A DNA stretch of 64,000 nt from Lunularia cruciata (Eukaryota; Streptophyta; Marchantiopsida; Lunulariales; Lunulariaceae). The stretch covers positions 76,840,931-76,904,930 of the forward strand of contig OX419755.1 in NCBI GenBank assembly GCA_948567375.1. The letters are read 5' to 3'. The translations under genes and the position numbers were made by a program. Shown here piece by piece: positions 1-12,939 of the stretch (positions within the stretch are counted from its first letter, which is position 1; each line of letters opens with the position of its first letter). The notes beneath the pieces are model-generated. The model saw only the letters and a program-made list of their open reading frames with translations, did no database searches and was not told the origin of the DNA.

Positions 1-2188
1 TTCTGCTTTGGGAAATAGTGCTCCGTGACGAGATGGTAAACGATGACAGTCTCAAAAATACGCTGTTTGTTTACTTCCTTCAGATTGTCAGTAGAGGACA
101 AATTACTAAGTCGTCAGCACAAGGACCTTCTCCTTCTTGAACTTCGATCAGGTGACAACGTCTCAGTATGCATCGTCACTGCTGTGATCGCAATCATGTG
201 ACCGTTGCTTCTTGACAAAAGGGACTTGCATGGACTTACCTTACAAAGCAGAGGACCAGTTAGCAGTGGTTGTGGGGACTGAAGGATGGACTGTCTTCAA
301 GTGTTCATTGCAGCACAATCAGAAAACCATGAATGAGTTCACTAGACAAATGAAAGATTCAGGTAATGTAGGTTACGACCCTTGATAGCAACGTAATGCC
401 AATTTGCCGAACCTCACATTTGAGCTCGACTCCCTGTTTAATATTGTGTCGTCTCCTTTGAGGGCAATAGACAAAGAATTGTGCCAGGTCATGATCACCT
501 AGTAGAAGTTGTTGTCCTTTCTCTTGTAAAACAATGCATGTTTGAACTCTTAGCTCATGCTATAACGAATTCCGCACTTATTTTCAGATCCTGCTCAAAC
601 AGGACGCACTTTTGTGGATGTTCATACCTGCAGTAGATAGAGGCGCTTAGAAGGAAAAGTGGACCTCAACATCTATCTCTATATTGCAGGTTTATTGTCC
701 AATAGCTGCAGGACTGCCAAAATGAAGCTCACATCTCCGATCAAGGCTCAATATGAGTCACATGTTGGCCCAGTTCACTCCATCAAATTTCCACCCTTCG
801 ATGACAGAGTTTTCATGTCTTGTAGTTCTGATGGCTTTATTTGCGTATACAACGTTGCACAGGTATAGCGATAAACTCGACCAGCTTTTGGACTAGCAAA
901 TTCTTGCCATATTCGGTAGCTAGATAGGTACAATGCTTCCTGTGCTATATTCAACCACATTCTGTGACGAAAAGATGTTTACCAAAGCCTGTGGACACCG
1001 AACTTATATAAATGGCCCATCCTGTTCCTCTTGGACAGTTCAAGCCTATTCTCAGGCTTGAACCATCGGAGCAACACATATTTTGCGCGAGTTGGTGTCC
1101 TTTGCGGCCTCTTCTTTTTGCAGCTGGAGACGGAGACGGTCACCTCTTTCTATATGATTTGCAGGTACTGAAGAACTTAGACTGGAAATCGGCGTCGACC
1201 ATCTCTTTTACCGTGCTTCTTCTTCAAGATTTATGGTGATATAAAAAATGGAATGAGTAATCGAATGACTTCTACCAAGTGGGATTTTCTTACATCAGAA
1301 AGGTTTTTGATCGTGTCTCTCAAAAGACTTTAGACATTCTACTTATTCCGTACCGTTCTTATATCCGGAAACTCGACGAACTCTTCTCTTTTAGTACAGT
1401 TCTCCCTGGATTTCGTGACTGAAAAAAACGTCGACCGAGAGATCTGTTTTGTCTTCCGGGAAATACCTTTACATGGACCTTATAACCACTTATGAGATAT
1501 TTAAGATATGTTTGTCACTTCTACTGAGTATCCATACACAGTTATTTCCTGAAATACCTGCATAGTCATCACAACTTCTTCCTGGTTAGATGAGTGCGTC
1601 TTGCAAGAAGCATTGTTCATTTATCAGCTCAACGATTTAGCAATACTCGCCACTTAATTGGTTTGGACGCAGAATATTTCCTTCACAATAATATTACGTT
1701 GCTTGTCAGCTTAAGCAGTCATCTGTAAATTGACATCAGTCTGCTTAAATGTTGTGGATTGCTCAAGGAAAGAGAAGTACGCTTCATCCAGCAATCGCTC
1801 TAAATGCCAGTGGGGAAGGAAATGCGATATTTGCAGTAGTTTTTAATCAACAGCAGCCGCAGTATCTTGCGTGTACAGATGGCCTGCATGTGAAGGTAAC
1901 GTGGGAACAACGGTACATTCAATGTCCATAATGTAGGATTTATTCTTGTAACTGGGTTCTAGAATTTGTGCTTCGACTTGCAGGCAACAAAATGAATCAA
2001 GACATTCTTTTGGTCCGAGGTCCATTCAATCTCTGCCAGGATTGATGTTCACTCGTCCACTTATATTCCAGGTTTATAACGTACACCAAGAAAAGGATGC
2101 TGGAAAGAAAGCAACTCGCCTCTTTGGCTCAAAGTGCTATGAAGCATTCATAAGTACAAGTGACCAGACTCAGAAGTGCCTTGCTTAG
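1..2188 (+). CDS. WD40-repeat protein, WDR34/FAP133-like dynein-2 intermediate chain (5' truncated)
   Basis: The family carries cargo-binding WD40 propellers of cytoplasmic dynein-2, the motor for retrograde intraflagellar transport. Exons read: about 1-90 (end unresolved), 222-362, 690-862, 1039-1164, 1773-1895 and 2072-2188, stop TAG at 2186. All later junctions are GT-AG and keep phase. Recognisable blocks in order are LLWE, TCMDL...VVGTEGWTVFKCSL, SHVGPVHSIKFPPFDDRVF, SCSSDGFICVYN, FCASWCPLRPLLFAAGDGDG, LFLYDLQ and VVFNQQQPQYLACTDG. These match the order and spacing of the C-terminal blades of animal WDR34 (GTEGG..KCSL, GPIYS..CSPFHRNLF, RWSPVRPLVFAA, FDLQ, EFNSQQTQLLA). That family comparison is from memory. 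The N-terminal half lies upstream of the window. The remaining frame is open, so the gene looks functional. A different WD40 dynein intermediate chain is the main alternative. Confidence 0.72.
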
Positions 2189-5100
2189 ATTCATGCTCAA
2201 CCTCTCGCAACTTTAGTACACTTATGAACGTCGTTGAGGTGCTGTTGACGCAGCTTGTGAATTTCCATATTTAGGAGTTTTTGTCATCTATAAGAGATTT
2301 TCCATCTCGGTCTTCTAGATGAAAGTGTATAAGAATGAAGGACCCTGTAATCTTGACGTTTGCACGAACCCTCTAAAGTAGTGACTGCTTACAAACGCCT
2401 ACTAATGTGCCCAACTTTCAAGGTGGACCACAGCTTTCAAGTCCAAAGGTTTTACGTGATCCACACAGGACGGCATCAGATACGATGTGCCAACGTTGAA
2501 AAGGTCTCAATGTGGAGCCAATGCTTTGGTCAAGGCATCGTCGCTAACCCATTCCAATCCCGATCGTCTATAGAGAAAAATAGGATCATTACAAGTCGTA
2601 CGGTAGCAGGTCTCGCATCAGCGTTCCCTCGAGAGGGCATTTCCCCGTTTCGAGTGCTGTTGAAGAGATCATGTTCTTGTGTTTCTTGCACTGGAGTCTA
2701 AGGCCAAATTTCTAGACTTTGACCATATGCTTTTCCATCATACTGCCCATGTTTCCAGTTTCCAAGGACAGTGGGAGACTTTTAACCTCTTAGTATCTTA
2801 AAAATTCCGTGCTATCAAGTTAGGCTAAGTTGTCCAGACGACCGCTTTAGATGCAAGACAGAGAGCACTCGGGAAGAAGTGCTATTGGCAACTTGAAACA
2901 TCATCATTGACCTCGTCAAATCGGTGCATTGTTCGGTCTTGATGCCTTCCAACCAAGTAAGTGCAGCGCATCTCTAGCGATAATTAGTCCTGTAGTAGAA
3001 ACACTATCAGCATGCTTTACTTAGCTTGGACATATCCAAACATAAGGACGATTCTAGGAAAGAATGGGACCATAACGAGGTGAAAACCAAGAGGAACCTC
3101 TAATCCTAGTTAAAAGATCGAAGAAGCATTAAAGTCAAGCTGACTACGTCTGATGTTTGACCATCGTCCACGTGGGGTATCGGGAGAATAGAAGAGTAAT
3201 GGCAACAACTTTTGCACACTACTCTCAAACATTTATGTGGGTGATACCTGTCTTTACTGTGTCGATTGTCCGCACTGAGTGACACACTGGAAAGCAACAC
3301 TCGAGATATTGTTGAATGGAAGGCATCGCTAAAGAGTGGGTCCCTTTAACCAGTCCTCAGCAAAATGACAGAGTTTACCTTCTTATGAGTAGCCGTTGAT
3401 CAGTGTTGTTTCGATCTATTGCAGGCACTGCTCGTGGCAGATCCCATTCACACATTCCTGAGCTGCTACCGTTTAGGAGTGCTCGTTTCTTGCCTCCCTG
3501 CCTATCAATTCCCTTCCGTAAAAGAAGAAGAAAACTAGACAAATAAACACGAGTTCCACACCCATTGTACGTTGGTACATGTTCTACTTCTACTCAGGCG
3601 TTTCCTTTCTCCCATTCACATACTCCAAGAAGGAATCGTAACTACCTAACTAAATCTTCAAAGGTACCCCGTCAAGTCACCAATGAAATCTAATCAAGTA
3701 AAAGAAGAGGACAGAAGCAGAGTGAACATGAATCTTCCGGGATATTAATTAAGGCGTTCTTTGTCTTAATTTCCTCACTTATTAGTCCACATGGGATTAT
3801 TCTTTGTTTTGTCCTCTTTTTATTTGAATGCACATCCAGAGTACTGCAAATTTTTTTGAAGGTAAACATCCGCGAAGAAACCCATCATATAGGACGAGAG
3901 AAGATGACCGAGAGTCAAAGAAAAAGTTATCCTCAACCGGCACAAGAATCTAGAGAAACCAGGCTTCCAGTTACAATTACCCAGAATTATCGTCAATGTA
4001 ATACTATCGAATTCAAGAATGTGACATGAGGAGCTTTGGAATATGTGTGGAAGGCATTAGACATTTCGTTGCGACTTCGCTCTTAATGGACCTTCACGAA
4101 ACACCTTGGACACGCTTTGGAGGTAGGATTTGGGAAATTCCCTGGAATTGGAGAACAAGATGAACTCATCTTCGCTGGGTGGTGGGGTGGGGAAGAAAGA
4201 GGGAACATAAAGAATGTAAGAGGTCTCCGCTGTCGTCAATGACCACAAACCCCAACTACCCAACAACCGGATACTGGAGAGGTGTGAAGAGATAATTTGG
4301 GGATGTCGTTGTCTGGGTAGCTACGGATTGACAAAAGCAGTGCTCGGTAAACTGTCTTGTCAACTTCCCGGATAAATGTGGAACTGACCGGCTTCGAATG
4401 GACTTTATGAGCACTTCCGGGAGCTATGGCTACTATCGGGAATACTTCTGCATGTGCTCACCTGTTTCTGTCGATACGGAACTTGTTAACGGGCCGGCAA
4501 TTCCCAGAGTCCGCCGGAGCAAGTTACACATTGGCCGGAATGCGCCGAACATTCTTATAAACAATGTCTTAACAGATGTCGCGAATCGTGCAACAGTGAA
4601 AAGTGCATGCTGCGCGTTTTTGCGAGCTAAATCTACTCCTAAAGGGAGACAATAATCACAACCAATACTGCAACCGTGATGCCCCTGTGACACAAGCATC
4701 CATCCTCAGAGGTGAGAATTGGACTGTGGTTCAGAAACCGAGCATGAAGTTATCAAGCAGCTAAACTCGGAAAGTAAAGCGTTGGAAGAAAGGTGTATGG
4801 GCAAATCATGTTCTCTGTGAGGTGATGAACTGACGGCAAAAGAGCGAGAGATGAAGTCGTCCTCCACCAGTCTGTGAGTTTGAAACTGAAAAGTGAAGGA
4901 GAGACGTGGCAACTGGGCGTAGGAAAACGTTGTCGAGAAGTCGCTAGTACGATGTTGATTCGACAGTCCCATCCCGGTCCGTCAGCTTCACAGCATCTTC
5001 ATCATCTGAGAGAAGTGTCACAGTAACCAGTAACAGCTGCTTGAGTGGAGGCAGCAATGTGACAGCACAGACATCGCTGGAATGTGGCAACATTTGACCA

Positions 5101-6200
5101 ACAGTGATGCAACCTAGGAAGGTGCTGCTTATGCTCCGTTTTCATCTGTTCTTCTTTCTTCAACTAGTGTCAAGTGATGTATGAACTGAGACATGTGCTA
5201 AACACACTCTGAAATAGTGCATGACATAAATCCCGTTGCTTGATCCCCTCCTTGCCAGTAAGTGGAGACCGATCAAACAGAAGTATGATGACCAAGACTT
5301 TGTAGCTTTGTGCTTACGTGTGTATACCTTTACATAGAGAGTTGCGCGTGAATGGAGATCGATGCACAGGCAGAAGATCGAGAAGACTTTTGTGGCATTG
5401 TCGCTTACGCATAGACAGCTTCGGATGGAGAGTCCTCGGCACGTAAACTCACTGTGGTGAAAACCCAGTAGGATGAAAGCCCTGACACCATGATTCTGGT
5501 TTGAATCTTCATTTGATATGGGCCTTGGATTTCTGTGGAATCAGAAGGCAGTGCTCTTCTCTCCAACATCTTTTTCTGGAGGCACCAGGTGCTGTAGGCA
5601 TTATAATGACTCTTGTCTCCACATATAGACTCTTGAAGTGACTAAATAGGTTGTTTCCAATAGACTCCAACTGAATGTCAAAATGCCTGAGAACTGATGA
5701 AGGGACATCGAAATCTCCTTGACAGACATCCTAAAAGTGTTAGGTCTTGGTGTCCTTTACTTGGTCAGCTTCAATACCAAATGTATTTGACGAATCTCTC
5801 AAGAGACAAATAAGAGAAACCTTATACACCTGCTTGATCACTTCCCTTGATGATGAGTACTAACTTCTAACTTGACCGAAACTAAGACATGAAATTTACT
5901 TGAGCAACAGATCCCATGTCAATTGATAGACATATTAACACTTGTTCGATGAAAAGAATTTGATAGATCCTAATGTCTTACCGTTTGAAAGTATGAAGTA
6001 CTTAAGTAGGAAAAGAATGCACTGAACCAAAAGGCGATGATCAATATGACTTTTATGCATATTAACCTCAATTGCTGCAGATGAGACCTTAACTTCTACA
6101 TATGGATATGTAGACCATTCAGAAAGGTGTACTAAGCTGTAATTAAGTTTTTATTTATGTGTTGAATAAGAAGTTAGTTGCATCTTCGTTACTCACTTGT
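2189..6200. other. Intergenic stretch, no recognisable gene
   Basis: Downstream of the WD40 gene stop I see no exon series and no protein family I recognise. Open frames are short, at most about 110 codons (for example 2360-2701), mostly begin at non-ATG codons, and show no conserved motif. Composition is mixed, without long AT runs. The first few hundred bases presumably hold the 3' UTR of the WD40 gene. A diverged tandem pair at 5262-5420 is listed separately. Confidence 0.5.
5262..5420. repeat. Diverged tandem pair, about 89-bp period
   Basis: Two neighbouring segments share an ordered set of short blocks: GTGGAGACCGAT / ATGGAGATCGAT, CAGAAG, AAGACTTT, GTAGCTTTGTGCTTACG / GTGGCATTGTCGCTTACG. 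The first begins near 5262 and the second near 5351. This looks like an old local duplication with many substitutions. No function is visible. Confidence 0.5.
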
Positions 6201-6294
6201 GTATGTGGTTCTACATTAGATGCAGCAGCAGTCTATATGACATGGTGTCTTTTTGGATGATAGAGGATAACTACACATGATGCTCTCGGGATAA

Positions 6295-6745
6295 GTGTTT
6301 ACCATGGTACAAGAGAGTGGATACCTTGCTTGGAGGGAATGTTTGTATGCTTTGCAAACTACACAAGTTAAGTTAGACTTATACTTGGTCCGAGATAATC
6401 CGGTAATAGTAGCGAATATTGTGGTTACGACCCCTACATGTGATGCAGTGTCAGAAGGAGTGATTATTCGTCCTCCTGGATGGGCGGTAATTGGAATTGC
6501 AACCGGCCAGGTATCCAAGTATAGGGGCATGTAGTGAGGTCACCTTGGAGTTATATGGAGTGGTGTACATGGCGTTTTGCACCTTTGTTAAGGATTGCAG
6601 AGCACATATCATTCTAGATGTTGGGGAGTATCATTCTCATTTTCAAATTCCACCACATTTCGAAAGGGGGATCACCATTGTTCTACCGAGAGCATTGGTT
6701 GGTGCAATCCATAAGAGAACTCTCACATTAGGAGATATTTTATAG
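6295..6745 (+). other. Two overlapping unidentified reading frames
   Basis: Two open frames in different phases overlap near 6491-6534. The first (6295-6534) contains VIIRPPGWAVIGIATGQVS. The second (6491-6745) contains CRAHIILDVGEYHSHFQIPP and VLPRALVGAIHKRTLTLGD. Both start at TTG rather than ATG. The residue mix looks more protein-like than its surroundings, so this could be a frameshifted remnant or two exons of a decayed element. I do not recognise the family, and chance open frames remain possible. Confidence 0.2.
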
Positions 6746-7452
6746 GGTATCCACATTATTATTTGTAGACCATAAGATAGATTGATTGGTCTTCCCCTCC
6801 TACTTGTTTTCACGAGCGGGCGAGTTCTTCAGCATATGACAAATACATGTAGAAGGGTTTGACTATAGACCAGATAATATCAGCAAGTACAAAAGAACGA
6901 CTACGTTCTCCCGTATTTAGACATGCCCCAAGTAGCTCTAATTGATATGCAAACTGTTAATTACTTTGCGACATGAAAGTGACCGTCTGAGGGAGTTTTA
7001 CTATGGACCTCTCCACCCTAGCAAGACCAAAGTGGAAGTGGATCCCCCGTACTGCGAAAGGGTTCTGCTCTTACATCTAGAAAGACAAAATTCTCACCAC
7101 GTGAAATGGATATCGAGAATGTCCGAAATAACCATCAAAATATTAGTTGGTGAAAGAGTGTAATAACAACCCAGGAGTCAGCTGTTATCTGACTGATTAG
7201 CTCCTGAAGCCAATCTGTTTACACTACGGCACGATGAAGAACACTCTTTGATCTGACCGGGAACCGGAACTCCGTACTTCCACCTTTTTGGGAAGTGTCA
7301 CCAACTATAGGCTAGATTCTCCTCTCCGCTATTTTCCAGTAGGCAGTCGATGCTGGAACCACTTGTTCACTCTCTTCCAGTTAGCCAAATTTGCTGAAGA
7401 CTAAACTTTCCCTCCTCTCCGGTAGTACTGTCCAGTTAGGTTAGGTAGGCGA

Positions 7453-7640
7453 TAGGTTACTGTAGGCAAGAGGTCACCCTGTCCCGTAACGCGCGTAAGG
7501 TACTGTAGCCAAGGGTTCGCTATCTGCCGGTAGACGATTGATGCCGGAGTATAAATTGCCCTCACTCAATCGCAGTAGGCGGTGGATAGTACTGTAGCCA
7601 AGGGTCGCTGTCCTGCGGATAGATGCCGTCGGCATGCGGT
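7453..7640. repeat. Degenerate short repeats around TACTGTAGCCAAGGG
   Basis: The block TTACTGTAGGCAAG (7457) recurs as GTACTGTAGCCAAGGG at 7500 and 7589. Each copy is followed by a variant of TCGCT..CTG(C)CGG(A/T)AG. Spacing is irregular (43 and 89 bp). The GC-rich patch stands out from its neighbourhood and looks like a small decayed tandem array. Confidence 0.45.
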
Positions 7641-8738
7641 ATCGCTCCACCAGCAGGCGATAGTTGCAGTTGGCAGGAATACTTGTCGGTAAAATTTCCC
7701 AGGCGAATGCCTGGGAACGGCTGACAAACTATGAGTTCGCTGACTATTTCCCAAGTTTCTCCGTCGCCGGCGAAACATAAGCGACAGGTTACCTTCAAGT
7801 TTACCGATTCTAAGACCCGTCTACCAGGCATGCTCAGAAACTCTGCCGAAATGGTATACTCTTCGCCGGAACTCACCGGTCAGTCGGCAGGAATTCCCCA
7901 TCCTCTCCTGTGGTAAATGGATGCTTGAAGTTGCATGCAACAGTTTCAGGATCTTCAGTTTGGCTCGAATGTCACCTGACTACTTATTAGTGGAATCTGC
8001 AACGTGACGGTGAGGAATTTGAATCCATCTCACCGGAGAAAGAGTTTATATGGTGCACCTCATCTGTTTCTTTGTTCGGGTCAGTTGAGCTATTGGGGGG
8101 GGGAGACTGCGGTCTGGAAATGCGGCAGCCTTTTCAGTGCTTTGGAACAGCCGAAGTTTTCTAAAAGGTGACAGGAAGTAAGACAAGGATTGTGGTGCTA
8201 TGCACATGGAATTGCCAGACAGCTGACATCACCAGCAGTATGTGGGACTGTAACACCAGCACAGAATGTTCAAAAGCTAACAGCTGAAACTTCAACGAAT
8301 TCTTCCTCTTCTGAACTCCGAATGGGTTTGAGCATGAGGCCCGTAGCAATTCGCAGTCAGTTTTCAACGTTTCATCACTGAGTTCATGTACGTGTTGATC
8401 TCTTCTTCTCCCCTTTCTACCACCAACGCTGTATCTATCTCAGGGTGCTGGTCACGATTCTCCTCATTCGAATTGCGCCATCCACGTGCTTGGATTTAGG
8501 CATATTTGTGCACTTTCGAGTCTGATTTCCATCCGATCAAATCGTACTCCTTCTGTCATCCACTCCATCCTCTCATGAATCGTTCCTTTCTTTCCTGGGG
8601 GTTTGTAATTAGCATAAAACTATTGTTAGAAAACTCGGGATTTGTTGCAGACGTGCCAAAGATCGAAGATCGAAGAGCATTATAAAATGAAAAAGTCTTA
8701 ACGTATTCTTTCAATCAATACACGACGACAACAGTCCT

Positions 8739-8779
8739 GACTGCCTGACTCGACGGACTGCCTGACTCGACGTCGAGTC
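8739..8779. repeat. 17-bp direct tandem repeat ending in a 16-bp palindrome
   Basis: GACTGCCTGACTCGACG occurs twice head to tail (8739-8755 and 8756-8772). The second copy runs into the perfect palindrome GACTCGACGTCGAGTC at 8764-8779. No gene is adjacent, so the role is unknown. Confidence 0.7.
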
Positions 8780-11700
8780 CACCAGATGAAATGCAGCCGT
8801 TAAACATATTTGGACTCCAAGTCTCCTTGAGATCATGATCCAACAGTAGGAAATACAGAGTAATGATGCAAATATATAAACTGTAAATAGATACTGCAGA
8901 CGGATAGACTTTCGATGCTCATGACGTACTGACACCTTCGCCTTAACGGATTTGGCAACCCATCAAAGCCAGGAGTTCAATGCATATCCCACTCTTCTAA
9001 GTTCTCGGAATTGTGTGCTGTTTGCATGGCTATTTCATGCCATGAATCAATACTATTGTTTTAGCATATATCCAAATCCCCTAGTTCTCCAGGCTAATAA
9101 AATCTCTTTCAACTTGATTTGTTCTTGTACAAGCAACAAATGGACAAATCCTACTCCTTGAATTAAAGATCTTTCGTAAATTCAGAGTCATGATCTGAAA
9201 GAAATCCCTCCACAATAAATGATAGAATTATCAGCAAAGTCAAGATTAAGCGAATGTGGTCCATACTTAGAGGTTGGGTGGATTAAGCATTACATTCTAG
9301 AACTGCCTTTAGGATTATGCCTTTTAGATTCCTCTGCACGTTCTTCTCATCCAGGATATCTATAATTCCAATCTTACTTTATACTTTAAAAGTCTTAGTT
9401 CTAAGGTGAAGGACGGCACTGAAACTTTGTAGGCAAAATCAGGAATCATTATAAGTTAAAATGTTGTATGTACTGAATACAACCGAATTTGATGTTGAAT
9501 GGTAAATCATTTTCAACTGCAATTGTTTTATATTATTTTCTTAATTAAATCAATTTCAATAAAGGATTTAACCAAGGGAATTGATATTTTCACACCCACT
9601 TTGTGATAATTCCACTCCTCTATTTGCAGGGTAGCCTCCATTGGCGTCGGATCTGAGACCACCTACCTTCGTCGTTCGAGAGTGCTAAAGTTATCGCTCG
9701 GATATATCTGGGCCTAGAAATATCAAAAACATGGTGTGTAAATATCAGTTCCCTTAATAAAAAACGAATCTGAGAACCATCATCCATCAAGGTTAATATC
9801 GATTTTTGGACATTAATATAGCCAGTGTATTGTAAAGTAACGCAGGAAGTCAAAGTACAGTATAATATGGAGATAGATGAAGTTTTTGCATAGCTCTTCC
9901 ATGGGTGGGTTCAAGCTCATAGTCTACATGTAAAACTAGGATATTTTATAATATAAATAAACCTCGAGTGAATGTGAAGGGAACTGATATTTCAGGCATT
10001 TGACCAGTATAGTCAAAGAGATGCGATAACCGGTCTTTGAATTAGAGTATGGTAGCTCTTCCTTCCTTTCGTTAAACATCAACAAGCAATTTCCTATCCG
10101 TAGAAATACAATTCATCCTAAGTTTGGTGATATTTCTTGAATTCGTGTCAAGACACTGTAATTACTTTGCAGTCAGCCATTAAGAAACAGTGTTACCTTT
10201 GAGTTTTCCTTTTACGGTTTCGAAGGGGTATTTTCTATTTTTTGCTACTATATCTACGTGTTTTACTCGTAAATCAAAAATTGATTTTCAAGGAAATGTT
10301 TCCAATTTGTTCGCCTAATTGTGGCTTTTTTTTTTTTCTTTGCGTTCAGCTATTTCATACAAGTTGATTCTGTGCATCTCCTAATCATCTCCCAAAGGAA
10401 GAAAAAGGAAGAAAAAATTTAAAAGAAAAAAACTTAAGTATGAAACACAAAAATTCTAAAGTAAAATCTGGTTTCTTTCAGTTACACGTTATATTAAAAT
10501 TCACGCGCGCTTCTACATACAATTACGCTTGTAGTAGATCTTCACTAGGAAATCTAGATCTTAAATATTGAGCTTGTCTAGAGGTGCAAAAGAAAAGCCA
10601 TGAAACTCAACAGAACGTTGGAGGGTAAAATATATAAAATATAAAATACCCCATGTAATAGGTTCAATATAACAGATTAACAGCGCATACATGTATATGC
10701 GAATCTTTGTCTAATACTTCCTCTTAGCTGGAGGGAACCATGACCACGATAAGGGATGACTGTTTAAAATTCACAACGATAAGAAATTTGAGACGACTCT
10801 ACTGTGGGACTGTATTGTTTAAATTCACTTCTAAACAGGTATATCTTATTAAATGCATCATTGTCTGTAATTCAAGTCTTCTTCTTGGTGGACTAAACAA
10901 GGAAATATTTTGGTGAAGCGTGTTGATGAATATATTACAAGTTTGGTGGTTTTTATTTACTTTTAAGAGTGGGTTTTAGAATTATGTACGATATTAGCTT
11001 GACATTCTCCATCTAGCGACTTGGACTCTTAGCTAATTTAGTTATTGCTAGTATAAAAAAAAAAGAGCCTCCATGGCTACAAATGAGAGCAACTAGAAAT
11101 CTGTAAGTCTAGAGCAGATTGCTCACCTCAAATTATTTAACTCTTTTTTGATATTACTAACATGCTAAGAGTGGATATGTCTGGGTATTTTAAATCAACA
11201 ATAATTAATGATAATATCAATTTACTGCGGGAAAGGTACTGTTTAGTTTTTCATAATCTTTAACTAAGAGAATAATTAACTGAAATCTATCATTTGTTTG
11301 CTTTTCATGGATGAAATGGAGTAAACATCATACAATGGAGGATTTCATTTATAGGCTTTTTTTCAGTTGCGTAGAGTCCGTAAGGAAATTCACATATAGA
11401 ATTCTCATAGCCGCCGTAAATCGTTAAGGGTCATGAAAATTGTGACCCATAATATACTCGGGTTAGGGACATTCCACAAAATATAATTAGGATATTCTCT
11501 AGTCTGAGTGGTATCATTTATATTTCTTTTTTTCCCTTGACATGCGTAGGCACCGTATCCATTGTCAGATAATTCATGTAATATATTCTGTAATCCTCGA
11601 TGTTATCCAATCAATTGATATAATCAAACAATTTTAAGAATTGAAATCTCCCCCGAAGCTTTCATCACCCGTTAAATTTTATGGATAATCATATCATATC

Positions 11701-12939
11701 ATAGAAATCACTCAAGTTAAGAAAGTGAAACCCCCCAATGCGTTCAAGGTTTATAGTTTCCGTCTATTTCTTTCACTTTCTCTTTAGGTAATGATGGGTT
11801 AAGGTTAGAATCTTCAACTTTATGTAGGGAAGAGAATGATTGAAATCTGCGAGGAATTAAGATTTAGGCTGTAACGTGACGACAGTGGGGTAGACTGTAC
11901 GAAATCCGGTGACTGGAAGGCGTCGGTCTTAGAAGCTGGGTCACCGGCTATACAATGAACAGGCGGAGGCGGGGACGGAAGGGGCTTGGGAAGTTGACCA
12001 CAGCTCCTCTTTTTTCTTGTGTGCACTCGTCTATCATTTCCTTTCCCATTCTTCTCTCCCTATCGGCCGAGAAAGCACAACACCTGTCACGTAGTGCTCC
12101 TGTTCGATCTTTGCTTGTAGACGCGGACTGCTACGAGCTTGAAGAGGGTCGAAACATCATGTGTACGTTAATTCAGGCTCGGGTTGTGAATCCGAGTTTC
12201 TGGGTTTGAGTTTTAGAGGAAATTTGAGGAGATATGGTGTTTGAGAGGAGGACGACTTCTTGTGGAGGAGGAGGAGGGTGGGAATGAGGTGCGGTGGGTG
12301 AAGGATGAGTAGTGGAATGGATGTGTGCAGTATCGGGGGCGGAAAGAGGGAAGGATGTAACAGCTGGAGATGTAGAAGAGATCTGGTCCGAGGTGGAGAT
12401 TGTCGCTGCAATCCCATTCGCCTCGAACTCAAGGGTGTCTGGTTCATCGTTACTTGAGGGGCGTGAACAGTGTGTTTTACTCGATAGTTTTATGGCGGAG
12501 GATATGAAGTCGTATTAGTGTAAATGCTAGTTGTGAACTTGTGATTGTGGCGGGCAGCCTCGGTGGTGACTACTGCCACTTCACAGTGTATTGCCTATGT
12601 CTAAGAGATGGAGCTCGTAGGCTGCGGAAGTCGTACCCGAGCAGGCCATGGGTTAAATCTTTTGACTGAGGAGGTTGATTATCGGGGACAGGTTCCTTTG
12701 GCCGAACATGGAGTGAATACAGGGGATAGTTCTTTGCTTGCTATCGAGCATTGAGAGCAGGATTTGGAGATAAAGGTCCGGGTGCTTGAAGCAGATTGTA
12801 AGATTTGTGCTCGGTCAGGGAGTCTTAGGGAACTGTTGATGTCAACCGCGGTTGAGCTTTTGTTAATTTGCTCGTGAGTCAGGCTACGGCCTTTGACGAG
12901 AAGCACTTGTGCAGTTAGTGGGTAGGTGTGAGGAGCAAG

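Larger units (their letters stand above)
6746..12939. other. Long intergenic region, becoming AT-rich, then leader of the downstream gene
   Basis: No exon series or known protein family could be traced on either strand. From about 9000 to 11800 the DNA is strongly AT-rich with homopolymer runs (for example 10327-10341) and resembles decayed non-coding or transposon DNA. From about 11950 to 12939 it becomes GC- and purine-rich, with GGAGGA-type runs near 12245-12290. That part probably holds the promoter and 5' leader of the gene starting at 12940. The short open frames here (for example 11955-12209) could be upstream ORFs but show no conservation signal. Confidence 0.5.

Noticed and set aside
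11820-12447. Ser/Pro/Leu-rich minus-strand ORFs
   Set aside because: They mirror a purine-rich stretch on the plus strand. Composition alone explains the open frames.
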